Assembly (NCBI GenBank): GCA_036346275.1
Contig: CM070723.1
Span: 54,266,743-54,330,742 of the forward strand
DNA length: 64,000 nt
Direction: 5' to 3'
Origin: Otatea glauca
Lineage: Eukaryota; Streptophyta; Magnoliopsida; Poales; Poaceae
Each line of letters begins with the position of its first letter. Positions within the stretch are counted from its first letter, which is position 1. Under the pieces are notes generated by a model. That model worked only from the letters and a program-made list of their open reading frames with translations, was not told where the DNA came from and did not search any database. The position numbers were made by a program, and so were the translations under genes. Shown here one piece after another: positions 33,539-45,564 of the stretch.

Positions 33539-34506
33539 ATGGCCTCCTCCTCAAACCATGCTGTCAATCCCTCTACGCCAATGCTATCTCCAAGAAACTC
33601 TCAAAGAACAACCACGCCATGTGGAAGGCACAAGTTCTTGCTGCACTTCGCGGCACTTGCCTTGTCGGTCACATGACCGGTGCTTCTCCAGCCCCCGATG
33701 TTGAGATCGACGGCACCATCAACAACAAGCCGGCCAAAGTGCCGAACCCCGCATACGAGGAGTGGTATGCGTCGGACCAGCAGGTCCTCGGGTTCCTTCT
33801 CGCCTATCTATCAAGAGATGTGCTTGCCCAAGTTGCTGCGAAGGAGAACGCAACGCAAGCTTGGAAGGCGATAGAAGCAATGTTCTCGTCGCAAACCCGG
33901 GCACGCGCGGTGAACACTCTACTTGCCCTCGCCACCACCCAAAAAGGGAACATGACGGTGGCAGAATATGTCGACAAGATGAGGGCTCTTGGTGACGACA
34001 TGGCCGCCGCTGGGAGACCTATTGAAGATGAAGAGCTCATCGAGTATATTCTCACGGGCCTCGACTACGAGTTCAACCCCATAGTCTCTGCCCTTGTTGC
34101 GAGGCCAGAGGCGGTGTCCGTCAACAAACTTTATGCGCAACTGCTCGCATTCGAGACGTGCATGAATCTGATTCATGGCCATGAGTCCTTTGGATCCTCG
34201 GCTAACTCGGCTAGCCGTGGTGGACATGGCGGAGGCAACCGTGGCCGGGGACATTCTGGTCGCGGTCGCGGGCAGGGAGGCCAAGGACGTGGGCGTGGAA
34301 ATAGTGCGCCCAATAGCAGCAGCAACGTGTGCCAATTTCCTAGGCGCAACGACATCACATCTCCAAACCAGGGACCTCCCTGCCAAGTATGCTACAAAGC
34401 TGGGCATACAACAGATAGGTGTTGGCACCGATTTGATGAAAATTATGTGCCTGATCCGAGACTTGCTGCTGCGGCTACCCACTCATACAGCATCGATACC
34501 AACTAG
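33539..34506 (+). pseudogene. Copia gag
   Basis: ATG at 33539 (MASSSNHAVNPST), then a one-base shift near 33577 into the frame with ANAISKKLSKNNHAMWKAQV, open to 34506. The UBN2/gag domain includes VLGFLLAYLSRDVLAQV and LIEYILTGLDYEFNPIVSAL. A Gly-Arg-rich stretch (GGNRGRGHSGRGRGQGG) precedes the zinc knuckle CQVCYKAGHTTDRC. It ends at TAG 34504-34506, where the reading frame otherwise continues straight into protease, so this stop replaced a sense codon, probably Trp. Confidence 0.88.
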
Positions 34507-35852
34507 TACACTGACACCGGGGCTACTGATCACATCACTGGTGAGTTAGAGAAGCTTGATGTTCGTGACAAGTGCAATGGCAATGACCAGATCCACGTAG
34601 CGAATGGTGCAGGTATGAACATTAGTCACATTGGCCATTCTATTATTCGTACCCCTAATCTCAATCTTCGCCTAAACAATGTCTTGCATGTTCCTAGAAT
34701 AAAAAAAATCTTGTTTCCGTTCATCGTCTTACATCTGATAATAATGTCTTTCTAGAATTTCACCCAAAATTCTTTTTGGTAAAGGATTTGGACACGAGGA
34801 GCACCCTTCTTAGAGGAACATGTAGGAATGGGCTATACCCTCTACCTTCTGCGCTACCTACAAAGCATGCATATGGTGTCAATAAGCCGTCTGCTGACAG
34901 ATGGCATAGTTGTCTTGGTCATCCAGTTATTCCTATTGTTCAGAGGGTCATTAGAGATTTTAATATTCCTTGCTCAGTTGAGTCCAGAAAAGAGTCTGTG
35001 TGTGATGCTTGTCAACAAGCTAAGAGTCATCAGTTGCCATATCCAAAGTCTATGAGTATATCCAGTCGTCCTTTAGAACTTGTGTTTTCTGATGTTTGGG
35101 GTCCTACTCCTAATTCTATTGGAAGATACAAATATTATGTGAGCTTTATTGATGATTTCAGTAAATTCACCTGGATATATCTCTTGAAACACAAGTCTGA
35201 AGTTTTTCAAAAGTTTCATGAATTCCAGACTCTCGTTGAACGGTTACTTAATCAGAAAATTGTTGCTATTCAGTCAGATTGGGGAGGAAAATATGAAAAA
35301 CTCCACTCCTTTTTCACTAAGATTGGCATTACTCATTTTGTATCCTGCCCTCATGCTCACCAGCAAAATGGTGCAGATGAGAGAAAACACCGTCACATAG
35401 TCGAAGTCGGCCTATCCCTTCTAGCCCATGCTCATATGCCACTAAAATTTTGGGATGAGGCTTATTTTGCTGCTGTTTTTTTGATCAATCGTACTCCCAG
35501 CAAAGTCATAGATTATTCTACACCTCTAGAACGCTTGTTCCGCACAAAACCTGACTACTCATCCTTAAGAGTTTTTGGGTGTGCTTATTGGCCAAACCTC
35601 CGTCCATATAGTAATCGGAAGCTTCAGTTCCGCTCCAAAGAATGCGCTTTCCTGGGTTATAGCAATATGCATAAAGGTTTCAAATGCCTTGATATTTCGA
35701 CAGGCCGGATCTATATTTCAAGAGATGTTGTATTTGATGAAAATGTTTTTCCCTTTTCAAAACTCCATCCCAATGCAGGAGCAAGACTTCGTTCCGAAAT
35801 TGTTGTCCTTCATCCAATGTTCTCAATCCTAGCATGCGGTATGAATTTTTAG
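34507..35852 (+). pseudogene. Copia protease and integrase
   Basis: Protease site DTGATDHITG follows the gag stop in the same frame. A shift in an eight-A run near 34710 moves to the frame open from 34776. GAG-pre-integrase zinc residues: RWHSCLGHP and VCDACQQAKS. Core integrase: VFSDVWGPTP (Asp), AIQSDWGGKYEKL (Asp), NGADERKHRHIVEVG (Glu). Ends VLHPMFSILACGMNF with a stop at 35850-35852 after a shift. The linker 35853-36425 has broken Pro/Ser/Thr-rich frames usual between integrase and RT. Confidence 0.88.
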
Positions 35853-36425
35853 ATGGTCATGCGACTATTGTTCCAAATACTAATGACTGTTGAGAATACG
35901 CAGCATGTGTAGGAACATCAGGAAGGAGATATGTACGCTGGCACAGAACCCGGAGATGATTTTCCCATCGAGTTCGGTCCGGGCTCTACAGCGCCAGGTG
36001 CCAGCGTCGCTGCTTCCGGGTCAACGTCCGCGACAAGTACGGCTCCTGCTCAACCGGCCACGACTCCCGTCCAACCGGGCGCCATGCGCCAAGGGGGATA
36101 CATCCCTGCTGCTTCCACGACTGCACAGGGACCCGTGTAGGAGCCTCCTGATTCGATCCTGTCGGAGGCCCCAGGATCCTCTGCGGCAACGACGACCATT
36201 GATGCTACGGCGTCAGCAAACAGTGATGCTCCTGAAGTAATTCCAGAGGTTGCTCCTTCACAATCAACGACATGTCCTCGCACTCGTCTCCAAGATGGTG
36301 TTCACAAACCTAAGGTATATACTGATGGCACGATAAGGTATAACTCCAAATTTGGGTTTCTCACATCTATTGGCGAACCTCAAAATATTAGTGAAGCCCT
36401 ATGTGATGTTAACTGGAAAAATGCT

Positions 36426-37907
36426 ATGGATTCAGAGTACGGTGCACTGATGAAAAATAAGACTTGGCATCTAGTTCCACCTCAAAAAGGGACAAATATA
36501 ATAGATTGTAAATGGGTATATAAAATTAAACGTAAAGCTGATGGGAGCTTAGACAGGTACAAGGCACGCCTTGTTGCAAAAGGGTTCAGGCAAAGGTTTG
36601 GGATAGATTATGAAGATACCTTTAGTCCAGTTGTTAAAGCCACCACTATCAGAGTTGTTCTGTCCATTGCTGTTTCTAGAGGTTGGAGTCTCAAACAGTT
36701 AGATGTTCAGAATGCTTTTCTTCATGGTTTTCTAGAAGAAGAAGTTTATATGAGGCAACCCCCAGGATATGAAGACAAATTGATGCCCAATTATGTTTGC
36801 AAATTGGACAAGGCCTTGTATGGGCTAAAACAGGCACCACGTGCTTGGTATGCACGATTGAGTGCCAAACTGAATAGTCTTGGTTTTAAATCTTCAAAAG
36901 CGGATACATCATTGTTCTTCTTTAATAAAGATAATATGACTATATTTGTGTTGGTCTATGTTGATGACATAATATTCGCTAGTTCTACTCCAGAAGCAAC
37001 AGCAAGTCTATTGAGAAATCTGAGACTGGAATTCGCTTTGAAAGATTTGGGAGAACTTCATTATTTCCTGGGAATAGAAGTAAACAAGGTACATGAAGGA
37101 ATTATTTTAACGCAAGAGAAATATGCCGTTGATTTATTGAAAAAGGTTGGGATGACTGATTGTAAACCGGTGAGCACTCCCTTGTCAACTAGTGAAAAAT
37201 TATCTGTGTTTGAAGGAGATCCTTTGGGTGCCAATGATGCCACGCAGTACAGGAGTATAGTTGGTGCTCTTCAATATCTTACTCTTACTAGACCAGATAT
37301 TGCATTTTCTGTAAACAAGGTATGTCAATTTCTTCATGCACCGACGACTACACATTGGGCGGCTGTTAAGAGGATTCTGAGATATCTAAAACATTCCAGT
37401 AAACTTGGGTTAAAAATTGGTAGATCCAAGTCCTTGCTTGTCAGTGCTTATTCAGATGCAGACTGGGCAGGATCTCTAGATGACAGAAGATCCACTGGTG
37501 GTTTTGTTGTTTTCCTAGGGTCAAACTTAGTTTCATGGAATGCACGCAAATAAGCAACAGTATCAAGATCTAGTACAGAAGCTGAATATAAAGCAATAGC
37601 CAATGCAACTACAGAAGTAATGTGGATTCAGAATCTACTTAAGGAAATTGGTATACAAAGTCCTCCCACAGCAAAGTTATGGTGTGATAATCTTGGAGCC
37701 AAATATCTCTCAGCTAATCCTGTATTTCATGCTCGAACTAAACATATTGAGGTGGATTATCATTTTGTCAGAGAACGAGTGTCAAGAAAATTATTAGACA
37801 TTGACTTTATTCCTTCAAGAGATCAAGTTGCATATGGTTTTACTAAAGCTCTAACGGTAAGACAATTGGAAAACTCCAAGCACAATCCCAACTTTGCGCG
37901 GTTATGA
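36426..37907 (+). pseudogene. Copia reverse transcriptase and RNase H
   Basis: RVT_2 domain with WVYKIKRKADGSLDRYKARL, QLDVQNAFLHGFLEEEVYM, QAPRAWYARL, and the catalytic LVYVDDIIFAS (YVDD at 36957-36968). RNase H: SAYSDADWAGSLDDRRSTGG. A TAA at 37551-37553 follows NARK, where the family has Gln, then VSRSSTEAEYKAIANATTEV, LWCDNLGAKYLSANPVFHAR, KHIEVDYHFVRE, ending at 37907. One nonsense change is the only visible defect in this part. Confidence 0.92.
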
Positions 37908-37918
37908 TTGAGGGAGGC

Positions 37919-38177
37919 TGGTAGAATAGATAGAAAGTTTGTAATCTTTGTAATCTTCTCTACCGATATGATCTGTGATTTACCGGTATAGATAGAAGCT
38001 TCGGTCATTATTCTTGGTAGTTGAGATCCTTGTAATCAGGGCTGCCGATAAATCACGGATTATGTTGGCCTCGTGTAAATCCTATGCATGGGGGTGTTCC
38101 ATGTAAATATAACATGTAGGCCAGCCGAGGTAAAGGTTATAGCTTCCACCCATCCATTAGCGCCTCTGAGTTTTTCA
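37919..38177 (+). repeat. Copia 3' LTR
   Basis: Starts TGGTAGAATAG and ends GAGTTTTTCA, 259 bp like its partner. Most of the 11 differences are transitions. Confidence 0.93.
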
Positions 38178-38182
38178 TAAAA

Positions 38183-39832
38183 AACATAGGAGAAAAGTAA
38201 ACTTGAAAATTAACAAGAACACGATGTTCCAAGCGTAACTTGAGCAAGAATGAGTTTTAGTGGATCTTGCTGGGTTGGAACATAATCTAGATGAGTTCCA
38301 CAACCTCTTAAATGTCCTAGATCCAATAGAACTACAACAAATAGAAGGAGGGGAAGCAAGGCTCAAGTTGCATGAAAGAACTAAGCAAAAAATGCAAGAA
38401 ATAAAATATATTTCAGAAATATAGATGAATTTGAATCTTGCATTGCTTAGAGAGAAATGGTTACAAAGCCACACTTCATAGTGGTCAAAGCTCAAAGGAA
38501 TATAAGGAATTCAAAAATCCTTCTCTAAGACTTGGTATAGAGGCATCCCTCCACCCCTCTATTTATAGGACACTAGGAGCAACCTTCACCCTTAATGACC
38601 TTCTTGACTCTTAAGAAATCTCATTAAGGGTTGAGATTCACTCCTTCACTCATACATAAGCTAACTAGCAACCCAACAACATAACGGGTTTTAACCATAC
38701 ACTTGCACGCTTCTCAAAGCGTCACTTAAGTTCAACATCCAATAACCCTTTATCACTAACTTGACCTCTACTCCACCTGCGATCCCTTAATCCAACGATC
38801 CTCCTTCTCTTGAGTAGGGCTTAAGTTAGCATCTCATTCATCCACTTGTCATTCCGACTTGCAGCAACTCCCCGGCCTTATCATCTTTCGGTGTCACCTT
38901 GACCGTCTAGACCTCAGCTCTCCCAGCCTAGTACCGGTCTCCCCTACCTCACCAAGACCAAGCTCCTAAGTCCTACAACCATCTCAGACAAGTAAAATAT
39001 TACATAGCATTACTCAACATAATATGCAGCCCAAAATTGCAAATTAAGTTTTCCTAGCCCAAAACAAACTTACACAAATCGACATATGCCTAACAAATAT
39101 CAAATACTAATCACACATCCATGGATTGACCACCACATGGTCCCACAGTAATAGGACAGGATAGAATCATACAACCACTTGAATACACAACTAAACTGGA
39201 GCTTGTGGGACACAACAAGAACTGTAAAGCCTGAGAAGAACATTGAGTCGTGCATGTTTGTATATCTAGATTGTGATGAAAAGCAACTACTAACCTTATA
39301 CCAAATTTGGCAGCAGAGAATATCTAGTTGCTCAAAATTACAGCAATGCAAATCAACTAATCAATCCTGCACCAGTACATTGGAATTGGACAGTCAACTA
39401 GGAAATAGTAGTAGATCAACACGAACTTTGGCATGGCATGCCCATATTCCACAATGACTCCTATCCATTGGTTATTCAGTCAAGAGTTCAGACCAAACAC
39501 CAATGTAGATGACCAGTCAGAGTTCACCGTGCTTCAAGTTGTTGCTAGTTGTCGCAATTAACACATTCTCTCCGGTCACAAGTACATATTATTTTGAACA
39601 TCAACACGGTCTCCGAAACATATCTTTGACTACTAATTTCTATTATATATTTATAAAATCGAATAAAATTATAATATTATGAAAGTACTTTTCAAGACAA
39701 ATCTACAAATATAATTTTCATGTATCCAATTTAAATGTTTAAAAAGATTTTGACAGTTAAAATCTCAAAAGTTTGACTACTCATATGTGCAAAACAAAAA
39801 CTATTTGTGACCAAAGGGAGTGGTAGTATATG
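38183..39832. other. Non-coding spacer with probable LTR and MITE relics
   Basis: No coding supported. On the minus strand GTGTCCTATAAATAGAGG near 38570 looks like a core promoter of an old LTR, but I found no LTR ends. 39565-39825 starts TCTCCGGTCACAAGTAC and ends GTGACCAAAGGGAGTGG, typical ends of a decayed CTCCCTCCGT-type MITE with an AT-rich middle. Confidence 0.4.
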
Positions 39833-40814
39833 AACCATTCAGCGCCCTGGCTATCTCCATAGCCAAATATGAAAATCTTGGGTACATCTCAGTATCTGTC
39901 CTTCCGAACGTAATCACCTTGAAAAACCAAAACGCTTCATGAGACAGACGTTTAAGTTCTAGAGCCTGCGTTGTTCGAAACTTCCTGATCTTGTCTTATT
40001 GGCTCGTGATTATGATTTTACTACCACTTGTTGTGCACTGTTTAGAAGCAGAACACAACCTTTTCCATGCATCTTCATTGAGATCCCCAACTACCTCAAC
40101 AACAACTAGCAATCTCCTCCCGTGTTCGTTCATGGAACAATTTTGATATTTCATCCCAAGCATTCCATCTCTAAAGTCATTGTCGCTCAAGAAGACAATA
40201 CGTGAAAAATACATCATTACAGACATGAGTGACAAGGGTGCTCTTCCCCACTCTCTGTGGACCAACAATAGGTATGGCATCAGGATTGTCAACACTTGAC
40301 CAGTTCCGTTTCCATCTGGCGATCAAACATGCACTTGTTCTACAAGAGATGCATGCTATATATAAGGCTGATGGTACAGACGAGGGTAGCTTCTGAAGAA
40401 CATGACTAACTCATTCACATCAAGAAGCATGGTGTTGAAACTGTCGAGCGCCCGTTGCAGTTCTTCTGAAGTCTGTGTACTGCTACTGGAGAGAGAGACG
40501 TTTTACATAACCGAATCAGAAAAGTGACTCACCACCTGATCTTTAGCCTCCCCTTCTTGGTGAGCACGGTATCTGAAGATGTCAAGTACATAGTAGCCTC
40601 GGTACATCGCAGCTCTCAGTATGCTCAACTGCCGGAGAATCCCTTGGTTTGTGATGTGAAGCTCCGCAGCCTCCTCGACGACAACGTGGGCTCGGAGTAG
40701 AATCCTTTGTAGGCTATCCTCCACGGCCAGCGCCGGCTGCTTGGAGCATTTATTGAAGAAACTGATGGATCTATTCGCGAGTTCACCCAAGGCCGCAGAA
40801 ATGAATATCTCCAT
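39833..40814 (-). pseudogene. NB-ARC resistance-like pseudogene, copy B
   Basis: ATG at 40812-40814 (MEIFISAALGELANRSISFF), then LHITNQGILRQLSILRAAMY in an open frame where copy A is shifted, YYVLDIFRYRAHQEGEAKDQ, then breaks. Later pieces: VGKST-type P-loop remnant near 40240 (altered by deletions), IVFLSDNDFRDGMLGMKYQN, RRLLVVVEVVGDLNEDAWKR (the Trp lost in copy A is kept here) and SGSKIIITSQ. It ends at 39833 in the region of ANG/FPYLAMEIARA, so the C-terminal third is missing. Several frameshifts. Confidence 0.85.
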
Positions 40815-41837
40815 TCGCGGGACTCTGTCCTCAGGAAGACTGTGCAATGGGAGGACAAGAGAATGAGCAGTGAGTCGAGAAATGTGACGTCTCTGAAACC
40901 CAATTTATGCTCCGCTTCTGGTCATTGCTGGTTAGGAAAGTCAAGCCTCGTGGTCAAAACACATACACACACACAGAGAGGAGTTATCATAGAAAATGAC
41001 TCAAGTCTCTCTGCTCTGAGCGCCAAAAAATCAATCCATTTTTATTTTGAAGCTATAAAAATCAATCCATTACATGCACATGATCTTTGACAATTGAGTT
41101 TTTCTTTCCTTCTTTATTACATATACTCTACTGATTAGCAACAGGTACGCTGCTATTACTTAATTTGATTCTCGCCTGGTGCTAGTTTTTAAGAATCGAG
41201 GCACACTAAGAGAGGTGAATTGGTGCAAACTAACACTTAAATCTATTTTTTCTGTTTTTATTAATTCTAGAAATCAATAAAATAACGATCAAAATGAAAG
41301 AACCATCAAAAGACCACACGAGAAAACTAGAGTAAATAAGCATACTTGAAAGCAATTGTACGAAAACACGAACATCAAGAACTAGTACTCCATCCTCACT
41401 TATTTATTTCTTAAAATAGAAATGCAGAACAAGTAGAAGGATCTCTTTACATAAAAGCACAACCGTGAAATAATCTCTATTTTTTTCAAATTTTCTTCTT
41501 CTTTTCTCTCTTGCTTCTTTTTTCTTCTCTTTCTTCTCTCTCTTGTTCCCTTTCTTGTATTCTTGTCACTCCTCGTACTTAAGGACTTCGTCACGCCCAT
41601 ACTTCCTGAAGAAGGTGGTGATGAAGATCTTTTCCTTCTTACTGTTTAGCCAGTAGCCACAACACCATCTAAACTCAAACACAAGATAGTAGTACTATAT
41701 TAAGGAGAGACTTCCCATGTATTGATCTGATCATAATGCCACTTGAGTCTTCACACAACAAGCATACTCCGCTTCCATTGCAATACCGTGACTACCGTCT
41801 TGCACCATCGTGAAGGATCCAACCTCCAAGAACCAAG
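40815..41837. other. Upstream flank of copy B
   Basis: Non-coding. Aligns with the upstream flank of copy A to 41626 and includes ACACATACACACACACAGAG near 40960. From 41627 to 41837 it is unrelated to copy A and holds the leader of fragment D. Open frames in the pyrimidine-rich part are low-complexity. Confidence 0.6.
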
Positions 41838-42030
41838 ATGGAGGTGCTACTTTCTGCGACTTTAGGTGAACTTGCAACAAGATCCAGTTGATCGACAAGT
41901 ATTCGAAACAAGCGACACAGTCCAAGGAGGAGAGACTAGCAGATGCTGCTCTGGGTTCTCGTCACTGAGGAGGAGGCTGAGGGAAGACGCATCACAAACA
42001 GAGGCTGCTATGTACTCGACCACGAAGTGA
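41838..42030 (+). pseudogene. NB-ARC N-terminal fragment, copy D (opposite strand)
   Basis: ATG at 41838 opens MEVLLSATLGELATRS, matching the first residues of copies A and B (MEIFLSAALGEL), then TGA. Pieces such as LVTEEEAEGRRITNRG and CYVLDHE match the HITNQG...YYVLD region with a deletion between. Nothing beyond is recognisable. It points away from copy B, head to head. Confidence 0.65.
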
Positions 42031-42748
42031 TTCGTGTTGGACTTTTATGTGGCCTTCAACATTTATATTTATATTATGGTTATTGTCTTTTCAACTCAAT
42101 GTGGAAATATGAGTATCATAGGATTGATGCTTGTGACAGGGAATAATTGATGCGGAAAGATTACTCGAGGAATTGATACTCGAGGAGCCGAGAACGGCTG
42201 TGTTGGAATAGAGTAGAGGAATTGATTGAGAAACACTCTACTGGAATATATTTATATATGTACGTACATATTCTAACCCGGGTACAACACAGGGCGGAAT
42301 AGCTGGGTTTGTCTTGTAGGATCGGCTCTACAGGCTGTTGACCCACATGATCAGACTGGAATTAATCTCATATACAGTCTGATCATGACACATGACTCAC
42401 ACATGTGTGCAAGGGACTAACATATTTTAGATTCGTATAACTGGCCTGTCTGATCGTGGTTGGTGACAAGGTTCAGGAGTCTAACGGTATTTCGAAAACA
42501 GGTGGGTCTTTTGTAACACCTGGAAGTGGAGTCTATAAATAGGTCCCTACCCTCTAGCCTTTAGATGCAATTGTGAGCGGCACCACGGAAAAGGCCAAAG
42601 GAATAGAGGGTAGACCGCAGCCTCCATAAAAACCTCATCTAGGGTTACGAAACCCTACAATTCGCCCCTTATTTCTGTCTAAATTCAATCCTTCTAAGCG
42701 TGTTTGTAGTGCTTCCAGCAGTAGAGATGGCACAAAGGCGTTAGAACA
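42031..42748. other. Spacer with promoter-like sequence
   Basis: No coding supported. CTATAAATAGG near 42533 on the plus strand with a pyrimidine- and A-rich leader after it could be an LTR or gene promoter cut by the CACTA end at 42749. TGATCAGACTGGA and CAGTCTGATCATG near 42348-42388 form an inverted repeat. Confidence 0.35.
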
Positions 42749-43080
42749 CGCTAGTACAGAAAATCTTGTTTCTGACGGTTCAAAAGCGTCATTACAAACG
42801 ATTTTGTGAACTGTCTGTAACCATATGTTAATGATAATAACAGCACATCACAGACGGTTTCCTAACCGTTGGTGAAAGTCACGTCACAGACAGTTCTTCT
42901 TGGAAACCATCTGTGGTGTCGTAGCTATCACAGACGGTTCTTCTCAGAAACCGTCTGTGATTGATGTCCTAACTATTACAGATGGTTTCCAAGAAGAACC
43001 ATCCGTGATATTATATTATCTCAAACGGTTTTTATAAAAAAACTGTCCGTAATATTATTTTATATTGATGATGTTTTTGC
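42749..43080 (+). mobile_element. One end of a second CACTA family
   Basis: Starts CGCTAGTACAGAAAATC, a mutated form of the common CACTAGTACAGAAA terminus, followed by an array of ACAGACGGTT and AACCGTCTGT motifs in inverted pairs (for example CACAGACGGTTCTTCTCAGA then AACCGTCTGTG). No matching right end or transposase was found before 45565, so the element is truncated or its other end is unrecognisable. Confidence 0.7.
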
Positions 43081-43779
43081 TGTTTATTAGCTAATCTCAG
43101 GAAATGCTAGCAATGCCCTTTGACATAAGCAGATTACATATTACATCACAAACTTATTATCACATCCATTTCAGACATCAACTCAGATTACATATTACAC
43201 CACATATAGCACATCCATTTTAGAAATCAACTCAGATATATTAGCTAATCGAATGCATAACTTCAATTCACAAATTCACAGTACAAGGTTCACAAATTAA
43301 CCCAAGTGATAATTCACAAATTCACAACTCAGGCAGAGTGGCACTTGCCTCCTGGCTTTATGACATCATACAACAAGAAGGAATAAAGTTGTCCTCGAAT
43401 TCCTAATAGATCGGCTTGTTCCAATGCAAATTCAACACATTTCCAAATCTATCGATGGGAAGACTAAAGTCTTGTATGTATATAATTTGATAAGTACAAA
43501 ATAATTATTGCAAGATTGACAAACTTGCAAGTCATTGGTATTCTTTTTACTGATGACGAGTTGCATGTTGTGACAAACGTAGAATCCACATTAGTTAGTG
43601 TCCTTAGGCTACAGGTGGCACTGCCAAAATAGAATTAGTTAGTTCTATAGGCATTATTACTAAGTCTGATATAAGATTATTCTGTACTTGTGGATATCGT
43701 GAACTTAAAATTGTGTTTCAACTTCGACCCATACTTGGATGGCCCTCCACGAGCTTTGTACACTTCAAAACTTCATGAT
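43081..43779. other. Spacer between CACTA end and NB-ARC copy C
   Basis: AT-rich, no coding supported. Segments such as CAGATTACATATTAC and ACATCCATTT repeat at about 43130 and 43185. It could be internal sequence of the truncated CACTA. Confidence 0.4.
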
Positions 43780-44447
43780 CTTGACAGATATTTAAGTGTT
43801 AGAACCTGCGTTGTTCTAAACTTCATGATCTTGTCTGATCGGCTCGTGTTTATGATTTTACTACCACTTGTTATGCACTGTTTAGAATCAGAATACAACC
43901 TTTTCCGTGCACCTTCATGGAGATCCCCAGGTACCTCAACAACAACTAGCAATCTCCCGTCTTCATTCAAGGAACAATTTTGATATTTCATACCAAGCAT
44001 TCCATCTCTAAAATCATTGTCGCTCAAGAAGACAATATGTGAAAAATAATCGCGGACTCTTACATCATTGCAGACATGAGCGATATGGGTGCTCTTCCCC
44101 ACTCTCCCAGGACCGACAATAGGTAGGACATCAGGATTGTCAACACTACAGGGTTCTGCGTGCAGCAGGAAGTTGATGATTAGTTCTGTTTCCATCTAGC
44201 GGCCAAACATGCACTTATCCAACAAGAGATGAATGCTATAAGGCTGGCGGTACAAGCGAGGATAGCTTTTCAAGAACACAACTAGCTCAGTCACATCAAG
44301 AAGCATGGTGTTCAAACTATCGAGCACCTCTTGCAATTCTTTCAAAATACATGTTCTGCTAACAGAGAAACAACGACGTTTTGCAGAATAGAATTTAGAC
44401 AGAGCAGACCAGAGGTTTATACTATTATGAGGGAGACCTGGTAACAT
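43780..44447 (-). pseudogene. NB-ARC resistance-like fragment, copy C
   Basis: Two frames: 44447-44196 (FYSAKRRCFSVS, LKSYPRLYRQPYSIHLLLDK) and, after one TAG, 44195-43773 with METELIINFLLHAEPCSVDN, the P-loop PIVGPGRVGKST, IVFLSDNDFRDGMLGMKYQN, RLLVVVEVPGDLHEGARKRL and SGSKIINTSRSDKIMKF. Only the NB subdomain is present; similarity with A and B stops near 44400 and 43785. The Trp of GDLHEGAWKRL is Arg here, and the RNBS-B Ile/Thr is changed. It is less broken than A and B but has neither start nor end. Confidence 0.85.
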
Positions 44448-45564
44448 TTTTAGCCAGAGATAATTTTTTAGTACTTTTTAAAATTTAGACAATCACTGTT
44501 TGGCAGTCAAATTGAGTAGCGATATTTGCATGCATAGAAATTATCTTGCTATGGTATATTTTAATGTTATCCAATATTGAAAAGCCTACTTCTCATTGTA
44601 TGCAAGCATGAACTACCAAAACTTTAGTATGAAAGTTGTACTTTACACCACTAATTATATTATGGACTTATTTTGTTGTACAACATGCAATTTGACACAA
44701 GCAATTTCTTGCAAATTATTACATAAGCAATTTCTGTAAGGTATTAAAATGTAAATGGTGTTGATATGTGAATGGTGTTGATATGTGAATAGTATTGGTA
44801 TGTCATTACGTTAATGCCTATTTTTGCACTTGTTGGATTAATATGTGAGTAGTATTGAAATGAAAGATTATTTGTTGACATATTACTACTAAATGCTTAA
44901 TTTACAACTTGCAAATGTCTAAAATATAGCAAAGGTCATGTCAATTTTTTTTCCATATTTAGGAGAGATGAATTTTTTTGGGTTTCTCCATACTTTTTTT
45001 TATATATTTATTATATTTTTCCTTTTTGGCATTTAATGGCTTTTTATAATTTTTACAACATTTTTTTTGCATTTTCCCCAATTTTTTTACATTTTTTCCT
45101 ATTTTTTCAATTGTCGCCGATTTTCACAAAAAAAAACCGCTTGAAATTCAAGCCTTTTCGAGCAGTTTTCGTTCATTTCGTTCGAAAATTGCTTGGCGGT
45201 TTAACTAGATTTCAAATTCGTTTGACTTTCGAAACCATTCGATTTTGAGCGAATTTTGAGTGGTTTTTCTTGAATTTTGATACCGTCGGGTCATCGAAAT
45301 CCGAGTTCGAAACGGAATTGTTAACCCTGCACGAGAGCATATAAAGTGGCAGGAGAGTGGGCCCCATGGACCGGGTGCATGGGCTGGACGGTCCGGATGG
45401 TGCAAGCTTGTGGTGTATGTACACCTGGTGTAGGGAAGGGGTGAGGGCGTCGAGCTGGTGGGACGTGGCAGCGTGTGGAGCCAAAGGAGACCAGCCACGT
45501 GGCGTGTGAGGTGGAAGGAAGAGCCCGTGGTAGCTGAGCTCGAAAAGCTCCAAAAGCTCCAAAA
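44448..45564. other. Unassigned AT-rich then GC-rich stretch
   Basis: 44450-44930 is AT-rich with ATATGTGAATGGTGTTGAT repeats near 44765. 44940-45130 is T-rich (long T runs). 45130-45300 has TTCGAAA/TTTCGAA-rich sequence. 45300-45560 is GC-rich with GCATATAAAGTGG (TATA-like, plus strand) near 45338. Open frames on the minus strand at 45205-45686 follow composition and match nothing I know. It looks like part of an LTR, but no ends were found. Confidence 0.35.

Larger units (their letters stand above)
33245..38177 (+). mobile_element. Ty1-copia retrotransposon, full length, defective
   Basis: 259-bp LTRs at 33245-33503 and 37919-38177 and a perfect 5-bp target duplication TAAAA (33240-33244, 38178-38182). 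A primer-binding site follows the first LTR and a purine tract GAGGGAGG precedes the second. Gag, protease, integrase, reverse transcriptase and RNase H are in copia order. I count 11 differences between the LTRs by eye, about 4 percent. Coding defects: an early gag shift, TAG at 34504-34506, a shift in a poly-A run near 34710, a shift near 35850, and TAA at 37551-37553. Confidence 0.95.
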
